Below, one piece after another: positions 49,997 to 59,455 of a stretch of 64,000 nt of DNA. The first letter of the stretch is position 1. The number at the start of each line of letters is the position of its first letter. The notes below the pieces were generated by a model. It saw only the letters and a list, made by a program, of their open reading frames with translations. It was not told where the DNA came from and did not search any database. The DNA is from Novosphingobium flavum (GTDB lineage: Bacteria; Pseudomonadota; Alphaproteobacteria; Sphingomonadales; Sphingomonadaceae), in contig NZ_JACLAW010000015.1 in the NCBI RefSeq assembly GCF_014230315.1, positions 1-64,000 on the forward strand, read 5' to 3'. The translations under genes and the position numbers were made by a program.

Positions 49997-50024
49997 AACA
50001 ATCTTCATCGAAGGGGTTTCCACC

Positions 50025-52391
50025 GTGCGAATCAACCGAATGACTGCGCTTTTCCTCGGATCTGCGGCCGCCGCGCTTTCAGTTCCGGGCCATGCGCAAG
50101 CCCAGACCGCCCCGGCCGAGGCCACGGACGGCGCAGACAGCCAGGACGTCATCGTGGTGACCGGCACGCGCGACCCTTCGCAGACGGTGCGCAACTCGAT
50201 CAGCCCGATTTCGGTCGTCAGCGGCGATGCTCTGCGCTCGACCGGCAAGGCCGACCTGCAGGATGCGCTGGTCCAGCTCTCCCCTTCGATCACGCGCCCG
50301 CGCATTTCCAACGGTGCCGGCAACCTCGTCGAAAAGATCAACCTGCGCACGCTCTCGTCGAACCAGACCCTGATCCTGGTCAACGGCAAGCGCCGCCACA
50401 CCACGGCGGTCGTTGCCGACACCCCCGGCATTGAGAACGGTTCCTCGCCGGTCGACCTCGGCATGATCCCGACCTCGGCGATCGACCATGTCGAGATACT
50501 GCTCGACGGCGCCGCCGCGATCTACGGGTCCGACGCGATTGCCGGGGTGATCAACATCATCCTCAAGTCGAACTCCGAAGGCGGTGAATTCAACGCCCAG
50601 AACGGCCTCTACTACCGCGGCGATGGCTTCAGCTCGTCGGAGAGCGTCAACTACGGGATGAAGCTCGGCGCCGGCGGCTTCGTCAGCCTGAGCGCGGAAT
50701 ACCGCCACCAGGACCATACCAACCGCTCGGAAACCGACACCCGCGTCGGCAAGGACGTCTCGCGCTATTTCGGCATGCCCGCGTCTGACCGCATTACCCT
50801 GGGCCTCAACGCCGGCTACGACCTTTCGTCTGACATCCATGCCTATGCCTTCGGCACCTTCGGCCACCGCTACGGCGAATCCTACCAGAACTACCGCCTG
50901 CCCTCTCAGGCCCCGGCGCTGATCCCCAATGGCCTCAACCCGCTGGTCAAGGACCTCGAGGACGATTTCAGCATCACCGCCGGGATCAAGGGCGAGATGG
51001 GTGACTGGGCCTGGGATATCAGCTCCACCTACGGCGGGGACTGGAACAACTACACCCTGCAGGATTCGATGAACCAGTCGCTTTACAAGGCCACCGGTTC
51101 CACCCCGTTCTATTTCTACGTCGCCGGCTATGCGACCAAGCAGTGGACTACAGACGCCTCGCTGCGCCGCAATTTCGACCTCGGCCTTGCCGCTCCGCTC
51201 TCGATCACCGTCGGCGGTCAGTACCGCAAGGACTGGTACCGCACCACGGCGGGCGACCCCAACTCCTACTACGGCGCGGGCACCGACGGCGTCTCCGGTC
51301 TTTCTCCGAGCAACGCGGTCAGCGCCAGCCGCACGGTCAAGGCAGCCTATGTCGACGTGTCGACCAAGCCGCTGAGAGACCTGCAGGTCGCACTGTCCGG
51401 TCGCTACGAAGACTACACGATCTCGGGCAACGTCCTCACCGGCAAGGCCTCGCTGCGCTATGACTTCAGCCCGGTCTTTGCCGTGCGCGGCACGGTCAGC
51501 AACGGCTTCCGCGCGCCGAGCATGGGCGAACAGTACTTCACCAAGGTCGGCGTGACCTCGCTCGGTGCCTCGGGCACCCTGGGCTACAGCACCCCGGGCG
51601 GCAAGCTGCTCGGCGCGCCCGCGCTCAAGCCCGAAAAGTCGATGAACTACAGCGCCAGCCTGCTGATCAATCCGTCGAGCCGCCTGCACTTCGCGGTCGA
51701 TGCCTACGAGATCACGATCCGCAATCGCATCGTCAATGCCGGCACGGTCAGCGGCGCCACGGCCATCGCGGCGCTTGCGGCGCAGGGCATCCAGGTCAAC
51801 GCCGGCTCGACCGCGGTCACCGTCAGCTATTTCACCAATGCGGCGGACACCAAGACCCGTGGTCTCGACTTCACCGGCTCCTACCACCTGCCGCTGGGCT
51901 CGGGCAATTCGATCGACTTCAGCGTCGCGGCCAACTTCAACCACACCGACGTGCTCAAGGTTTACAACAACCTGCTGGGCTCGCCGCTGCTCAACACTCA
52001 GACCGCTGCCTACATCTCGACCTATTTCCCGAAGAACAAGTTCGTCTTCGGGATGAACGCCAAGCTCGGCCAGTTCGGGATCAATCTGCAGGAAATCCGC
52101 TGGGGCCCCTCGTGGACCCAGCGCCAGTTCTATTCCGGCCCGAATGCCAACTCGATCACCGTGTTCTACCCGTTCCACAACGACGTGCGCTGGCAGACCA
52201 ACCTCGAGCTGTCGGCCAACCCGACCGACCGCATCCGCGTGGCGCTCGGGGCGAACAACCTGTTCAACGCCTATCCCAACCGCGCCCCGGCCGAGACCGT
52301 CTTTGCCGGCGTCGCCAATTACGAGCAGGTTGGCCAGGGCCTCGACGTTCAGGGCGGTTCCTACTACGCCTCGGTCCGCGTGAAGTTCTGA
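50025..52391 (+). CDS. TonB-dependent outer-membrane receptor under operator D
   Basis: A receptor of 788 residues. GTG 50025 is chosen because AAGGGG lies nine bases before it and it yields a complete signal peptide (RINRMTALFLGSAAAALSVP, cleavage after GHAQA); ATG 50040 is an alternative. Then comes VIVVTGTRDPSQTV, the plug motifs TLILVNGKRRHTTAV and DGAAAIYGSDAIAGVINIIL, and a barrel ending in SYYASVRVKF. Its promoter shares the operator of the Rieske operons, so it may import the same substrate. Confidence 0.93.
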   Translation: MRINRMTALFLGSAAAALSVPGHAQAQTAPAEATDGADSQDVIVVTGTRDPSQTVRNSISPISVVSGDALRSTGKADLQDALVQLSPSITRPRISNGAGNLVEKINLRTLSSNQTLILVNGKRRHTTAVVADTPGIENGSSPVDLGMIPTSAIDHVEILLDGAAAIYGSDAIAGVINIILKSNSEGGEFNAQNGLYYRGDGFSSSESVNYGMKLGAGGFVSLSAEYRHQDHTNRSETDTRVGKDVSRYFGMPASDRITLGLNAGYDLSSDIHAYAFGTFGHRYGESYQNYRLPSQAPALIPNGLNPLVKDLEDDFSITAGIKGEMGDWAWDISSTYGGDWNNYTLQDSMNQSLYKATGSTPFYFYVAGYATKQWTTDASLRRNFDLGLAAPLSITVGGQYRKDWYRTTAGDPNSYYGAGTDGVSGLSPSNAVSASRTVKAAYVDVSTKPLRDLQVALSGRYEDYTISGNVLTGKASLRYDFSPVFAVRGTVSNGFRAPSMGEQYFTKVGVTSLGASGTLGYSTPGGKLLGAPALKPEKSMNYSASLLINPSSRLHFAVDAYEITIRNRIVNAGTVSGATAIAALAAQGIQVNAGSTAVTVSYFTNAADTKTRGLDFTGSYHLPLGSGNSIDFSVAANFNHTDVLKVYNNLLGSPLLNTQTAAYISTYFPKNKFVFGMNAKLGQFGINLQEIRWGPSWTQRQFYSGPNANSITVFYPFHNDVRWQTNLELSANPTDRIRVALGANNLFNAYPNRAPAETVFAGVANYEQVGQGLDVQGGSYYASVRVKF

Positions 52392-52396
52392 CCGCG

Positions 52397-52460
52397 GCGC
52401 GCCGACAGGTCGGCGCGATCCGGAATGCGAATGGCCAGGCGATGGTTCGCCTGGCCATTC
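52397..52460 (+). terminator. Two tandem hairpins between the two TonB receptors
   Basis: CGCGCCGAC/GTCGGCGCG (52398-52406 with 52409-52417) is followed by a perfect 14-base stem, GAATGGCCAGGCGA with TCGCCTGGCCATTC (52429-52442 with 52447-52460), loop TGGT. No T-run follows, so termination efficiency is uncertain. Confidence 0.65.
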
Positions 52461-52581
52461 GTCTGTCTGCGGGAGCGCCGCTCGGCAGGGGGTGATGTGG
52501 TCGTACCGGCCATCGGCAATTCCGGAATGGTTCTGGCCATTCTCAGGCAGCCTGCGATATGGCGGTCCGAAATCGGCAGCA

Positions 52582-54645
52582 ATGCTTGTTGGGGATAGAG
52601 TCTTGCCTGATCGTTCCGCTTTCGCAGTGTCCTTGGTTGCCGTGGCGTGGTCCGGCCTTGCCGGCACGCCTGCTCTTGCCGATACGGCAGGCGATGCCGC
52701 GGCGGGAGCGGATCAGACCATCGTCGTCACCGGCCGCGGTCTTGACCTTCCGCCGGCAGCGGCGGCCTATGACCGGGTCGAACTGCCGCGCGAGCGGCTG
52801 GAGCAGACCGGCTCGGGCCGGATCGAGGATGCATTGTCTGCCGTCGCCGGCTTCCAGCAGTTCCGCCGCTCGGACAGCCGCTCGGCCAATCCTTCGGCGC
52901 AAGGGGTGACCCTGCGCGCGCTGGGCGGCAATGCCACCAGCCGCACCCTCGTCCTGCTCGACGGGGTGCCGCAGGCCGATCCGTTCTTCGGCTATATCCC
53001 CCTCTCGGCGATTGATCCCTCGCTGCTCTCGGCCGCCCGGATCACGCGCGGTGGGGGGACCGGGGGCTTCGGCGCCGGGGCCGTCGCCGGCACGATCGAA
53101 CTGCTCAGCGCCGGGCCGGATGAACTTGGCGTCGCGCAGGGCTCCCTCCTCGCCGACGACCGGGGCGACACCGACCTTTCGGCCAGCCTCGCCCCGCGCC
53201 TCGGACAAGGCTTCGCCGTCGTCTCGGGCCAGTGGGACCGGGGCGAGGGGTTCTGGACCACGCCGCTCAGCCAGCGCGTACCCGCCAGCGTCAAGGCGGC
53301 CTATCGCAACTGGACGGCCGGCTTGCGATCCGTCGCCCCGCTCACGCCCGAGATCGAACTGCAGGCGCGGGTTTCCGCCTATGGCGACAAGCGCACCCTG
53401 CGCTTTGCCGGGGCGGACACGACCTCGCTCGGGCAGGACGCCAGCCTGCGTCTCGTCGGGCGCGGCCGCTGGGGCTTCGAGGCGCTGGCCTATCTCCAGG
53501 CGCGCGATTTCACCAATATCGTCGTCTCCTCGACCACCTTCCGCCCCTCGCTCAACCAGTATGCCACCCCGTCCACCGGATGGGGCGGCAAGCTCGAACT
53601 GCGCCCGCCCGTTTCCGCCGAACACCTGCTGCGCCTCGGCGCGGACTGGCGCGCAGCCTCGGGCACGGCCTTCGAGGCCAGCCTCAACGCGACGACCGGC
53701 GCGGTCACATCGCGCCGCGCGATCGGCGGGCGCAACACCGATCTTGGCCTCTTCGCCGAGGATGACTGGACGCTCGGTGTGCTGGTCCTCACCGCGGGCT
53801 TGCGCGCCGACCGCTGGGCCGTGGAGGATGGCAACTTCACCGAAAGCAATGCCGCCGGGCTGGTCACCACAAGCAACGCCTATGCCCCGCGCACCGGCTG
53901 GGATCTCTCTGCGCGCGGCGGGGCCGTGCTCCACCTGAGCCAGACCATCGCCCTGCGCGGCTCGGCCTACACCAGCACCCGCCAGCCGACGCTGAACGAG
54001 CTGTACCGCCCCTTCACGGTCTTTCCGGTCGTGACCCGCGCCAATGCCGCGCTCGGCAACGAGCGGCTCGCGGGCTTCGAGGTCGGGCTCGACCTCACCC
54101 CGATCCCGGCGCTCACCCTCGGCCTCACCGCCTTCGACAACCGAGTGCGCCACGCCATCGCCAATGTCACCATTGCAACCAACTTGCGCGAGCGTCGCAA
54201 TGTCGATGCAATCCACGCGCGCGGGATCGAAGCGACCGCTGCGCTGCGCCTCGGCAAGGTCAGCCTCGATGGCTCGCTCGCCCTGACCGACGCCAAGGTC
54301 GAGGCCAGCGGCACCTCGGCCGCGCTGAACGGCATGCGCCCGGCCCAGACCCCCAAGGTCGCCGCCAGCGCCACGCTCGGCTGGCATCCCGCGCGGAACT
54401 GGGCGCTTTCGCTCACGCTCAAGCACGTCGGCGCCCAGTACGAGGACGACCTCCAGACCGACGTCCTGCCCGCCGCGACCACGCTGGACGCCCATGCCGA
54501 ACTGCCGCTCGGCTCCGGCGTGGCGCTGGTCTTCCGGGCCGAGAACCTGACCGACCGCATGGTCTTCACCCGCAACCAGGCCGGCTCGATCGACCTCGGC
54601 GCGCCCCGCACCGTATGGGGCGGCCTGCGCGTGAAGATCGGCTAG
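52582..54645 (+). CDS. TonB-dependent outer-membrane receptor (smaller type)
   Basis: A 687-residue receptor, counted from ATG 52582; the ribosome site is weak and the start is uncertain. The signal peptide ends near TPALADT, followed by DQTIVVTGRG. The plug shows SAQGVTLRALGG, LVLLDGVPQADPF and GGTGGFGAGAVAGTIELL. The barrel ends in VWGGLRVKIG. Its size class and position by a PQQ enzyme recall the PQQ receptor PqqU (YncD) of E. coli, but the ligand cannot be read from sequence. No pqq synthesis genes are in the window. Confidence 0.9.
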   Translation: MLVGDRVLPDRSAFAVSLVAVAWSGLAGTPALADTAGDAAAGADQTIVVTGRGLDLPPAAAAYDRVELPRERLEQTGSGRIEDALSAVAGFQQFRRSDSRSANPSAQGVTLRALGGNATSRTLVLLDGVPQADPFFGYIPLSAIDPSLLSAARITRGGGTGGFGAGAVAGTIELLSAGPDELGVAQGSLLADDRGDTDLSASLAPRLGQGFAVVSGQWDRGEGFWTTPLSQRVPASVKAAYRNWTAGLRSVAPLTPEIELQARVSAYGDKRTLRFAGADTTSLGQDASLRLVGRGRWGFEALAYLQARDFTNIVVSSTTFRPSLNQYATPSTGWGGKLELRPPVSAEHLLRLGADWRAASGTAFEASLNATTGAVTSRRAIGGRNTDLGLFAEDDWTLGVLVLTAGLRADRWAVEDGNFTESNAAGLVTTSNAYAPRTGWDLSARGGAVLHLSQTIALRGSAYTSTRQPTLNELYRPFTVFPVVTRANAALGNERLAGFEVGLDLTPIPALTLGLTAFDNRVRHAIANVTIATNLRERRNVDAIHARGIEATAALRLGKVSLDGSLALTDAKVEASGTSAALNGMRPAQTPKVAASATLGWHPARNWALSLTLKHVGAQYEDDLQTDVLPAATTLDAHAELPLGSGVALVFRAENLTDRMVFTRNQAGSIDLGAPRTVWGGLRVKIG

Positions 54646-54657
54646 GAGAACCGGCGC

Positions 54658-55995
54658 TCAGTTCCTGCTGGCAAGACCCTTGTTCAGCGCCAGCGCGGCG
54701 AGGGTGGCGCCAGCGCCTGACAGCAGGTAGGCGCCCGAAGCGATCAGGCCGAAGTTGACCGACAGGAGGAGCGCGGCAAGCGGTGCGAAGCCGGCGCCGA
54801 GCAGCCACGACAGGTCGCTGGTGAGGGCCGAGCCGGTGTAGCGGTGCTCGGTCGCGAAGGTCGAGGCGACAACGCCCGAAGACTGGCCGAACGACAGGCC
54901 GAGGAGGACGAAGCCGAAGACCATGAAGGCGATTTCGCCGAAGGTGCCGGCGTCGAGCAATTGCGGCGCGAAGCCCGAGAACACCGCGATCCCCACCGCG
55001 CAGGCGCCCAGCAGGCGCCGCCGGCCGAAACGGTCGGCCAACTGCCCCGAGGCGATGATCGAGGCAACGCCGCAGGCGGCGGCCACGGCTTCGATCAGGA
55101 GGAAGCGGGTAGGGGTCTCATCGGTGAACAGAAACACCCACGACAGCGGAAACACCGTGACCATGTGGAACAGCGCGAAGCTGGCCAGCGGGGCGAAGGA
55201 GCCGACGACGATCGTGCGCCATTCGTTGCGGATGGTGGATGTCACGCTGACCGGTTGCAGGTCGCGGCTGTGAAACAGATGCTCGAATTCGGCCGTCACC
55301 ACGATGCGCAGGCGGGCGAACAGCGCGACGACATTGATCGCGAAAGCCACGAAGAAGGGATAGCGCCAGCCCCAGTCAAGGAAGTCGGCGGCGGGCAGGG
55401 CGGTGATCATGTAGGCGAAGAGGGCGCTGGCGACGATGAGCCCGAACGGCGCGCCCAGCTGCGGGATCATGGCATACCAGCCGCGGCGGTTTTCCGGGGC
55501 ATTTAGCGCCAGCAGCGAAGCGAGCCCATCCCAGGTGCCGCCCAGCGCGAAGCCCTGGCCGAGGCGGAACAGCGACAGCAGCCAGACCGAGGTCATGCCC
55601 GCATCGGCATAGGAGGGCAGGAAGGCGATCGCAGCGGTCGATCCGCCGAGCATGAACAGCGCGATGGTGAGCTTGGTGCCGCGGCCATAAGCCCGGTCGA
55701 TCGCCATGAAGACCAGCGAGCCGACGGGCCGGGCGACGAAGGCGAGAGCGAAGATGGCAAAGGAATAGAGGGTGCCGGTCAGGGCATCGACGAAGGGAAA
55801 GAACAACTTCGGGAAGACCAGCACCGAGGCGATCGCATAGACGAAGAAGTCGAAGAATTCCGACGTCCGGCCAATGATCACACCGATCGCGATTTCGCCG
55901 GGCGAGGGCTCGTGGTGGCCGGTGAGCAGGGGCAGGCCGAGCGCGCCGCGGATGCCTTCTCCGGTGCTGTCGCCGGTCGGGGAGGTGCTGGTCAT
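54658..55995 (-). CDS. MHS-family MFS transporter
   Basis: A 445-residue transporter from ATG 55995: FFDFFVYAIASVLVFPKLFF, FALAFVARPVGSLVFMAIDR, and RLGQGFALGGTWDGLASLLA. This is the metabolite:H+ symporter type without the large loop insert seen in the 8726-10399 protein. It converges with the TonB receptor gene (12 bases apart) and is divergent from cyoA. Cargo unknown; an organic acid is typical. Confidence 0.88.
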   Translation of the reverse strand: MTSTSPTGDSTGEGIRGALGLPLLTGHHEPSPGEIAIGVIIGRTSEFFDFFVYAIASVLVFPKLFFPFVDALTGTLYSFAIFALAFVARPVGSLVFMAIDRAYGRGTKLTIALFMLGGSTAAIAFLPSYADAGMTSVWLLSLFRLGQGFALGGTWDGLASLLALNAPENRRGWYAMIPQLGAPFGLIVASALFAYMITALPAADFLDWGWRYPFFVAFAINVVALFARLRIVVTAEFEHLFHSRDLQPVSVTSTIRNEWRTIVVGSFAPLASFALFHMVTVFPLSWVFLFTDETPTRFLLIEAVAAACGVASIIASGQLADRFGRRRLLGACAVGIAVFSGFAPQLLDAGTFGEIAFMVFGFVLLGLSFGQSSGVVASTFATEHRYTGSALTSDLSWLLGAGFAPLAALLLSVNFGLIASGAYLLSGAGATLAALALNKGLASRN

Positions 55996-56095
55996 CTGTC
56001 GTTCGCGGCCTTCGTCTGTGGTCCGGGCTACCCGGCCAGGACCGAATCGTTTGCGGTGCGCGCGGCGCGCCCGGTTTCTCCGCTCCCTTTTGTCA

Positions 56096-56109
56096 TTGAT
56101 TGCGGTCAA
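56096..56109. promoter_or_regulatory. FNR/FixK-type box upstream of cyoA
   Basis: TTGAT-TGCG-GTCAA fits the FNR/FixK consensus TTGAT-N4-(A/G)TCAA. It lies 58 bases before the cyoA start at 56167, suited to oxygen-dependent control of the quinol oxidase operon. Confidence 0.6.
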
Positions 56110-56166
56110 GGGCATTGGGCAAAATGTCCTATGTTCGCATTCGCAGCATGAGCCTAGGCGCGAGTC

Positions 56167-57441
56167 ATGAGTTCCACCGAGTCTCCCGAGATGCTCCTGC
56201 GTCCTCCCTTTCGTCCTCGAAATGCGGCAGATGTCCGCCGCTCTGCGCGGTTCGCCTCCGCCCTTGCGCTGATCGGCGGGCTTTCGGCCTGCCAAAGCGT
56301 GGTGCTCGATCCCGCCGGGGATGTTGCGCGGCAGCAGGGGGACCTGGTCGTCTGGTCGACCATGCTGATGCTGCTCATCATCGTTCCGGTGATGGCCCTG
56401 ACGATCTTCTTCGCATGGCGCTATCGGGCTTCGAACGCCGAGGCGACCTACCAGCCGGATTGGGATCACTCGACCAAGCTCGAACTGGTGATCTGGGCCG
56501 CGCCGCTGCTGATCATCATCTGCCTTGGCGCGCTGACCTGGGTGGGGACGCACCTGCTCGATCCCTACCGCACGATCGGCCGGATCGATGCCGATACACC
56601 GGTCGCTGGCAATGTCCGCCCGCTCGAGGTCGATGTCGTCGCGCTCGACTGGAAGTGGCTGTTCATCTACCCCGAACAAGGCATCGCCACGGTCAACGAA
56701 CTGGTCGTGCCGCAGGGCAGGCCGCTCCAGTTCAAGCTGACGTCATCCAGCGTGATGAACTCGTTCTTCGTGCCCGCCATGGCCGGCCAGATCTATGCCA
56801 TGCCCGGCATGGAAACGCGCCTGCACGCCGTGATGAACCGGACGGGCGATTTTGCCGGCTTTTCGGCCAACTATTCGGGCGCGGGCTTCTCGGGCATGCG
56901 CTTTGCCACCCGCTCGGTCAGCGAGGCTGACTTTGCCGGCTGGACGGCCCGCGTGAAGTCCGGCGCCACCGGGATGCTCGACCGCGCGGCCTATCTCGAT
57001 CTGGAAAAGCCGAGCGAGAACAATCCCGTGGCGCACTATGCTGCGATCGAGCCTGACCTCTATGGCGCCGTGCTCGACATGTGCGTCGAGCCGGGCAAGA
57101 TGTGCCGCAGCGAGATGATGGCGATCGACGCGCGGGGCGGGCTGGGCAAGGCCGGCATCCGCAACGTGGCCATGCTGTCCTATGACAAATATGGCCGGCA
57201 GGCGTCGGCCGCCGCCAATGCCAACCCCGACGCCGCCACCCGGCGCGAACTCGCCTGGGTCCGCGCCCTGTGCAACCAGCAGCCCGGCATGGCCCCCGAC
57301 AACACCGTGGCGGCCCCGGCCTCCATGAGGTCGCTGACCGGCGCCGGTCTGAGCGCCCCCCAATCGATCACGCTTGACGACAGCCGCGATCACGCCGGCC
57401 CCGCCGCGCCGGCGCACACCCTCCTGATTTCCCGGAACTGA
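56167..57441 (+). CDS. cyoA: Cytochrome bo3 ubiquinol oxidase subunit II
   Basis: A 424-residue lipoprotein-type subunit (lipobox LSAC near residue 42). Two transmembrane helices follow (TMLMLLIIVPVMALTIFFA, LVIWAAPLLIIICLGALTW), then the cupredoxin domain (LEVDVVALDWKWLFIYPEQG, NSFFVPAMAGQIYAMPGMET). CuA ligands are absent, as expected for a quinol oxidase. It is longer than E. coli CyoA (about 315) through a roughly 100-residue C-terminal tail with several cysteines. First gene of cyoABCD, under an FNR-type box. ATG 56191 is an alternative start. Confidence 0.92.
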   Translation: MSSTESPEMLLRPPFRPRNAADVRRSARFASALALIGGLSACQSVVLDPAGDVARQQGDLVVWSTMLMLLIIVPVMALTIFFAWRYRASNAEATYQPDWDHSTKLELVIWAAPLLIIICLGALTWVGTHLLDPYRTIGRIDADTPVAGNVRPLEVDVVALDWKWLFIYPEQGIATVNELVVPQGRPLQFKLTSSSVMNSFFVPAMAGQIYAMPGMETRLHAVMNRTGDFAGFSANYSGAGFSGMRFATRSVSEADFAGWTARVKSGATGMLDRAAYLDLEKPSENNPVAHYAAIEPDLYGAVLDMCVEPGKMCRSEMMAIDARGGLGKAGIRNVAMLSYDKYGRQASAAANANPDAATRRELAWVRALCNQQPGMAPDNTVAAPASMRSLTGAGLSAPQSITLDDSRDHAGPAAPAHTLLISRN

Positions 57442-57445
57442 CGAC

Positions 57446-59452
57446 ATGGAAGCCGTAGATCATTCGCACTGGAGCCCGCTGCTGGGCCGCCTGTGGTGGG
57501 ATGCCATTCCCACCGAACCGATCGTCCTGGCGACCTTCGCCGCCGTGGTTCTGGGCGGCCTGGTGGTGCTCGGCGCGCTGACCTATTTCAAGCTGTGGAC
57601 CTATCTCTGGAAGGAATGGTTCACCAGCGTCGATCACAAGAAGATCGGCATCATGTACATGGTGCTGGGGCTGGTGATGTTCCTGCGCGGCTTTGCCGAT
57701 GCGGTGATGATGCGCATCCAGCAGGCGATCGCCTTCAACGGACACGACGGCTACCTCACCGCCCACCACTACGATCAGGTTTTCACGGCTCACGGCGTGA
57801 TCATGATCTTCTTCGTGGCCATGCCCTTCGTGACGGGCCTCATGAATTACATCGTTCCGCTGCAGATCGGCGCGCGCGACGTGAGCTTCCCGTTCCTCAA
57901 CAACTTCAGCTTCTGGATGACCACCTCGGGCGCCGTGCTGGTGATGATGAGCCTGTTCATCGGCGAATTCGCCCAGACCGGCTGGCTGGCCTATCCGCCG
58001 CTCTCGAACCTCGCCTACAGCCCGTGGGTCGGGGTGGACTACTACATCTGGGCCCTGCAGATCGCCGGGGTCGGTACGCTCCTTTCGGGCGTGAACCTGA
58101 TCGCCACCATCGTGAAACTGCGCGCGCCGGGCATGACCATGATGCGCATGCCGATCTTTACCTGGACCGCGCTGTGCACCAACATCCTGATCGTGGCCGC
58201 CTTCCCGGTGCTGACCGCGGTGATGACCATGCTCACCGCCGACCGCTACCTCCACTTCAACTTCTTCACGAACGACTTCGGCGGCAACGCCATGATGTAC
58301 GTGAACCTGATCTGGATCTGGGGCCACCCGGAGGTCTACATCCTGATCCTGCCGCTGTTCGGCGTCTTCTCGGAAGTCACGGCCACCTTCTGCGGCAAGC
58401 GCCTGTTCGGCTATTCCTCGATGGTCTACGCGACGCTGGTCATCACCATCCTGTCCTACGTCGTGTGGCTGCACCACTTCTTCACGATGGGCTCGGGCGC
58501 CAGCGTCAACTCGTTCTTCGGGATCACCACCATGGTCATCTCGATCCCGACCGGGGCCAAGCTCTTCAACTGGCTGTTCACGATGTATCGGGGCCGGATC
58601 AGGTTCGAGCTGCCGATGATGTGGACCGTGGCCTTCATGTTGACCTTCGTGGTCGGCGGGATGACCGGGGTGCTGCTTGCCGTGCCGCCGGCCGACTTCG
58701 TGCTGCATAATTCGCTGTTCCTGATCGCCCACTTCCACAACGTGATCATCGGCGGCGTGCTGTTCGGCATCTTCGCGGCGATTAATTTCTGGTGGCCCAA
58801 GGCCTTCGGCTTCAGGCTCGATCCTTTCTGGGGCAAAGTCAGCTTCTGGTTGTGGATTCCGGGCTTCTGGTTCGCCTTCATGCCGCTCTACATTCTCGGC
58901 CTGATGGGCGTGACCCGGCGGATGCGGGTGTTCGACGATCCGTCGCTGCAGATATGGTTCGGCATTGCCGCCTTCGGCGCCTTCCTGATCGCGCTCGGCA
59001 TCGCCGCGATGCTGGTGCAGTTCGCCGTTTCGATCCGGAGGCGCGAGGAACTGAAGGACGTGACCGGCGATCCGTGGGACGGCCGCACCCTCGAATGGGC
59101 GACTTCCTCGCCCCCGCCGGAATACAACTTCGCCTTCACCCCCATCGTCCACGACATCGACGCCTGGACCGACATGAAGCGCTGCGGCGTGGAGCGTCCG
59201 ACCGAGGGGTTCCGTCCGATCCACATGCCCAGGGGCACCGGCACCGGCCTGATCCTGGCCGCCCTGTCGACCGCATTCGGCTTCGCCATGATCTGGTACA
59301 TCTGGTGGCTGGCGGCGGCTTCGTTCGCGGCCATCATCGGCTACGCCATCGCCCATACCTTCAACTACAAGCGCGACTACCACATCCCCGTGGAAACGGT
59401 GGCCGCGACCGAGACGGCGCGCACGCGCCAGCTCGCCGAGGCGGGAGCCTGA
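57446..59452 (+). CDS. cyoB: Cytochrome bo3 ubiquinol oxidase subunit I
   Basis: A 668-residue haem-copper oxidase subunit with about 15 helices. Haem and copper motifs are present: TAHGVIMIFF, WIWGHPEVYILILPLFGV (CuB His and crosslinked Tyr region), YVVWLHHFFTMG (CuB His pair) and LIAHFHNVIIGGVLFG (haem His). It reduces oxygen to water and pumps protons. It starts 4 bases after cyoA. Confidence 0.96.
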   Translation: MEAVDHSHWSPLLGRLWWDAIPTEPIVLATFAAVVLGGLVVLGALTYFKLWTYLWKEWFTSVDHKKIGIMYMVLGLVMFLRGFADAVMMRIQQAIAFNGHDGYLTAHHYDQVFTAHGVIMIFFVAMPFVTGLMNYIVPLQIGARDVSFPFLNNFSFWMTTSGAVLVMMSLFIGEFAQTGWLAYPPLSNLAYSPWVGVDYYIWALQIAGVGTLLSGVNLIATIVKLRAPGMTMMRMPIFTWTALCTNILIVAAFPVLTAVMTMLTADRYLHFNFFTNDFGGNAMMYVNLIWIWGHPEVYILILPLFGVFSEVTATFCGKRLFGYSSMVYATLVITILSYVVWLHHFFTMGSGASVNSFFGITTMVISIPTGAKLFNWLFTMYRGRIRFELPMMWTVAFMLTFVVGGMTGVLLAVPPADFVLHNSLFLIAHFHNVIIGGVLFGIFAAINFWWPKAFGFRLDPFWGKVSFWLWIPGFWFAFMPLYILGLMGVTRRMRVFDDPSLQIWFGIAAFGAFLIALGIAAMLVQFAVSIRRREELKDVTGDPWDGRTLEWATSSPPPEYNFAFTPIVHDIDAWTDMKRCGVERPTEGFRPIHMPRGTGTGLILAALSTAFGFAMIWYIWWLAAASFAAIIGYAIAHTFNYKRDYHIPVETVAATETARTRQLAEAGA

Positions 59453-59455
59453 GCC

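Larger units (their letters stand above)
49426..50024. promoter_or_regulatory. Divergent promoter region of the PQQ dehydrogenase and TonB receptor
   Basis: This 599-base gap carries two palindromic operators (described separately) at its edges. Leftward: TTGACG (complement of 49482-49487) before the operator at 49463. Rightward: TTGACA at 49966-49971 before the operator at 49984. Between them is AT-rich sequence with TATAAT at 49694-49699. Short frames in the middle lack a ribosome site or recognisable protein features. Confidence 0.65.
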
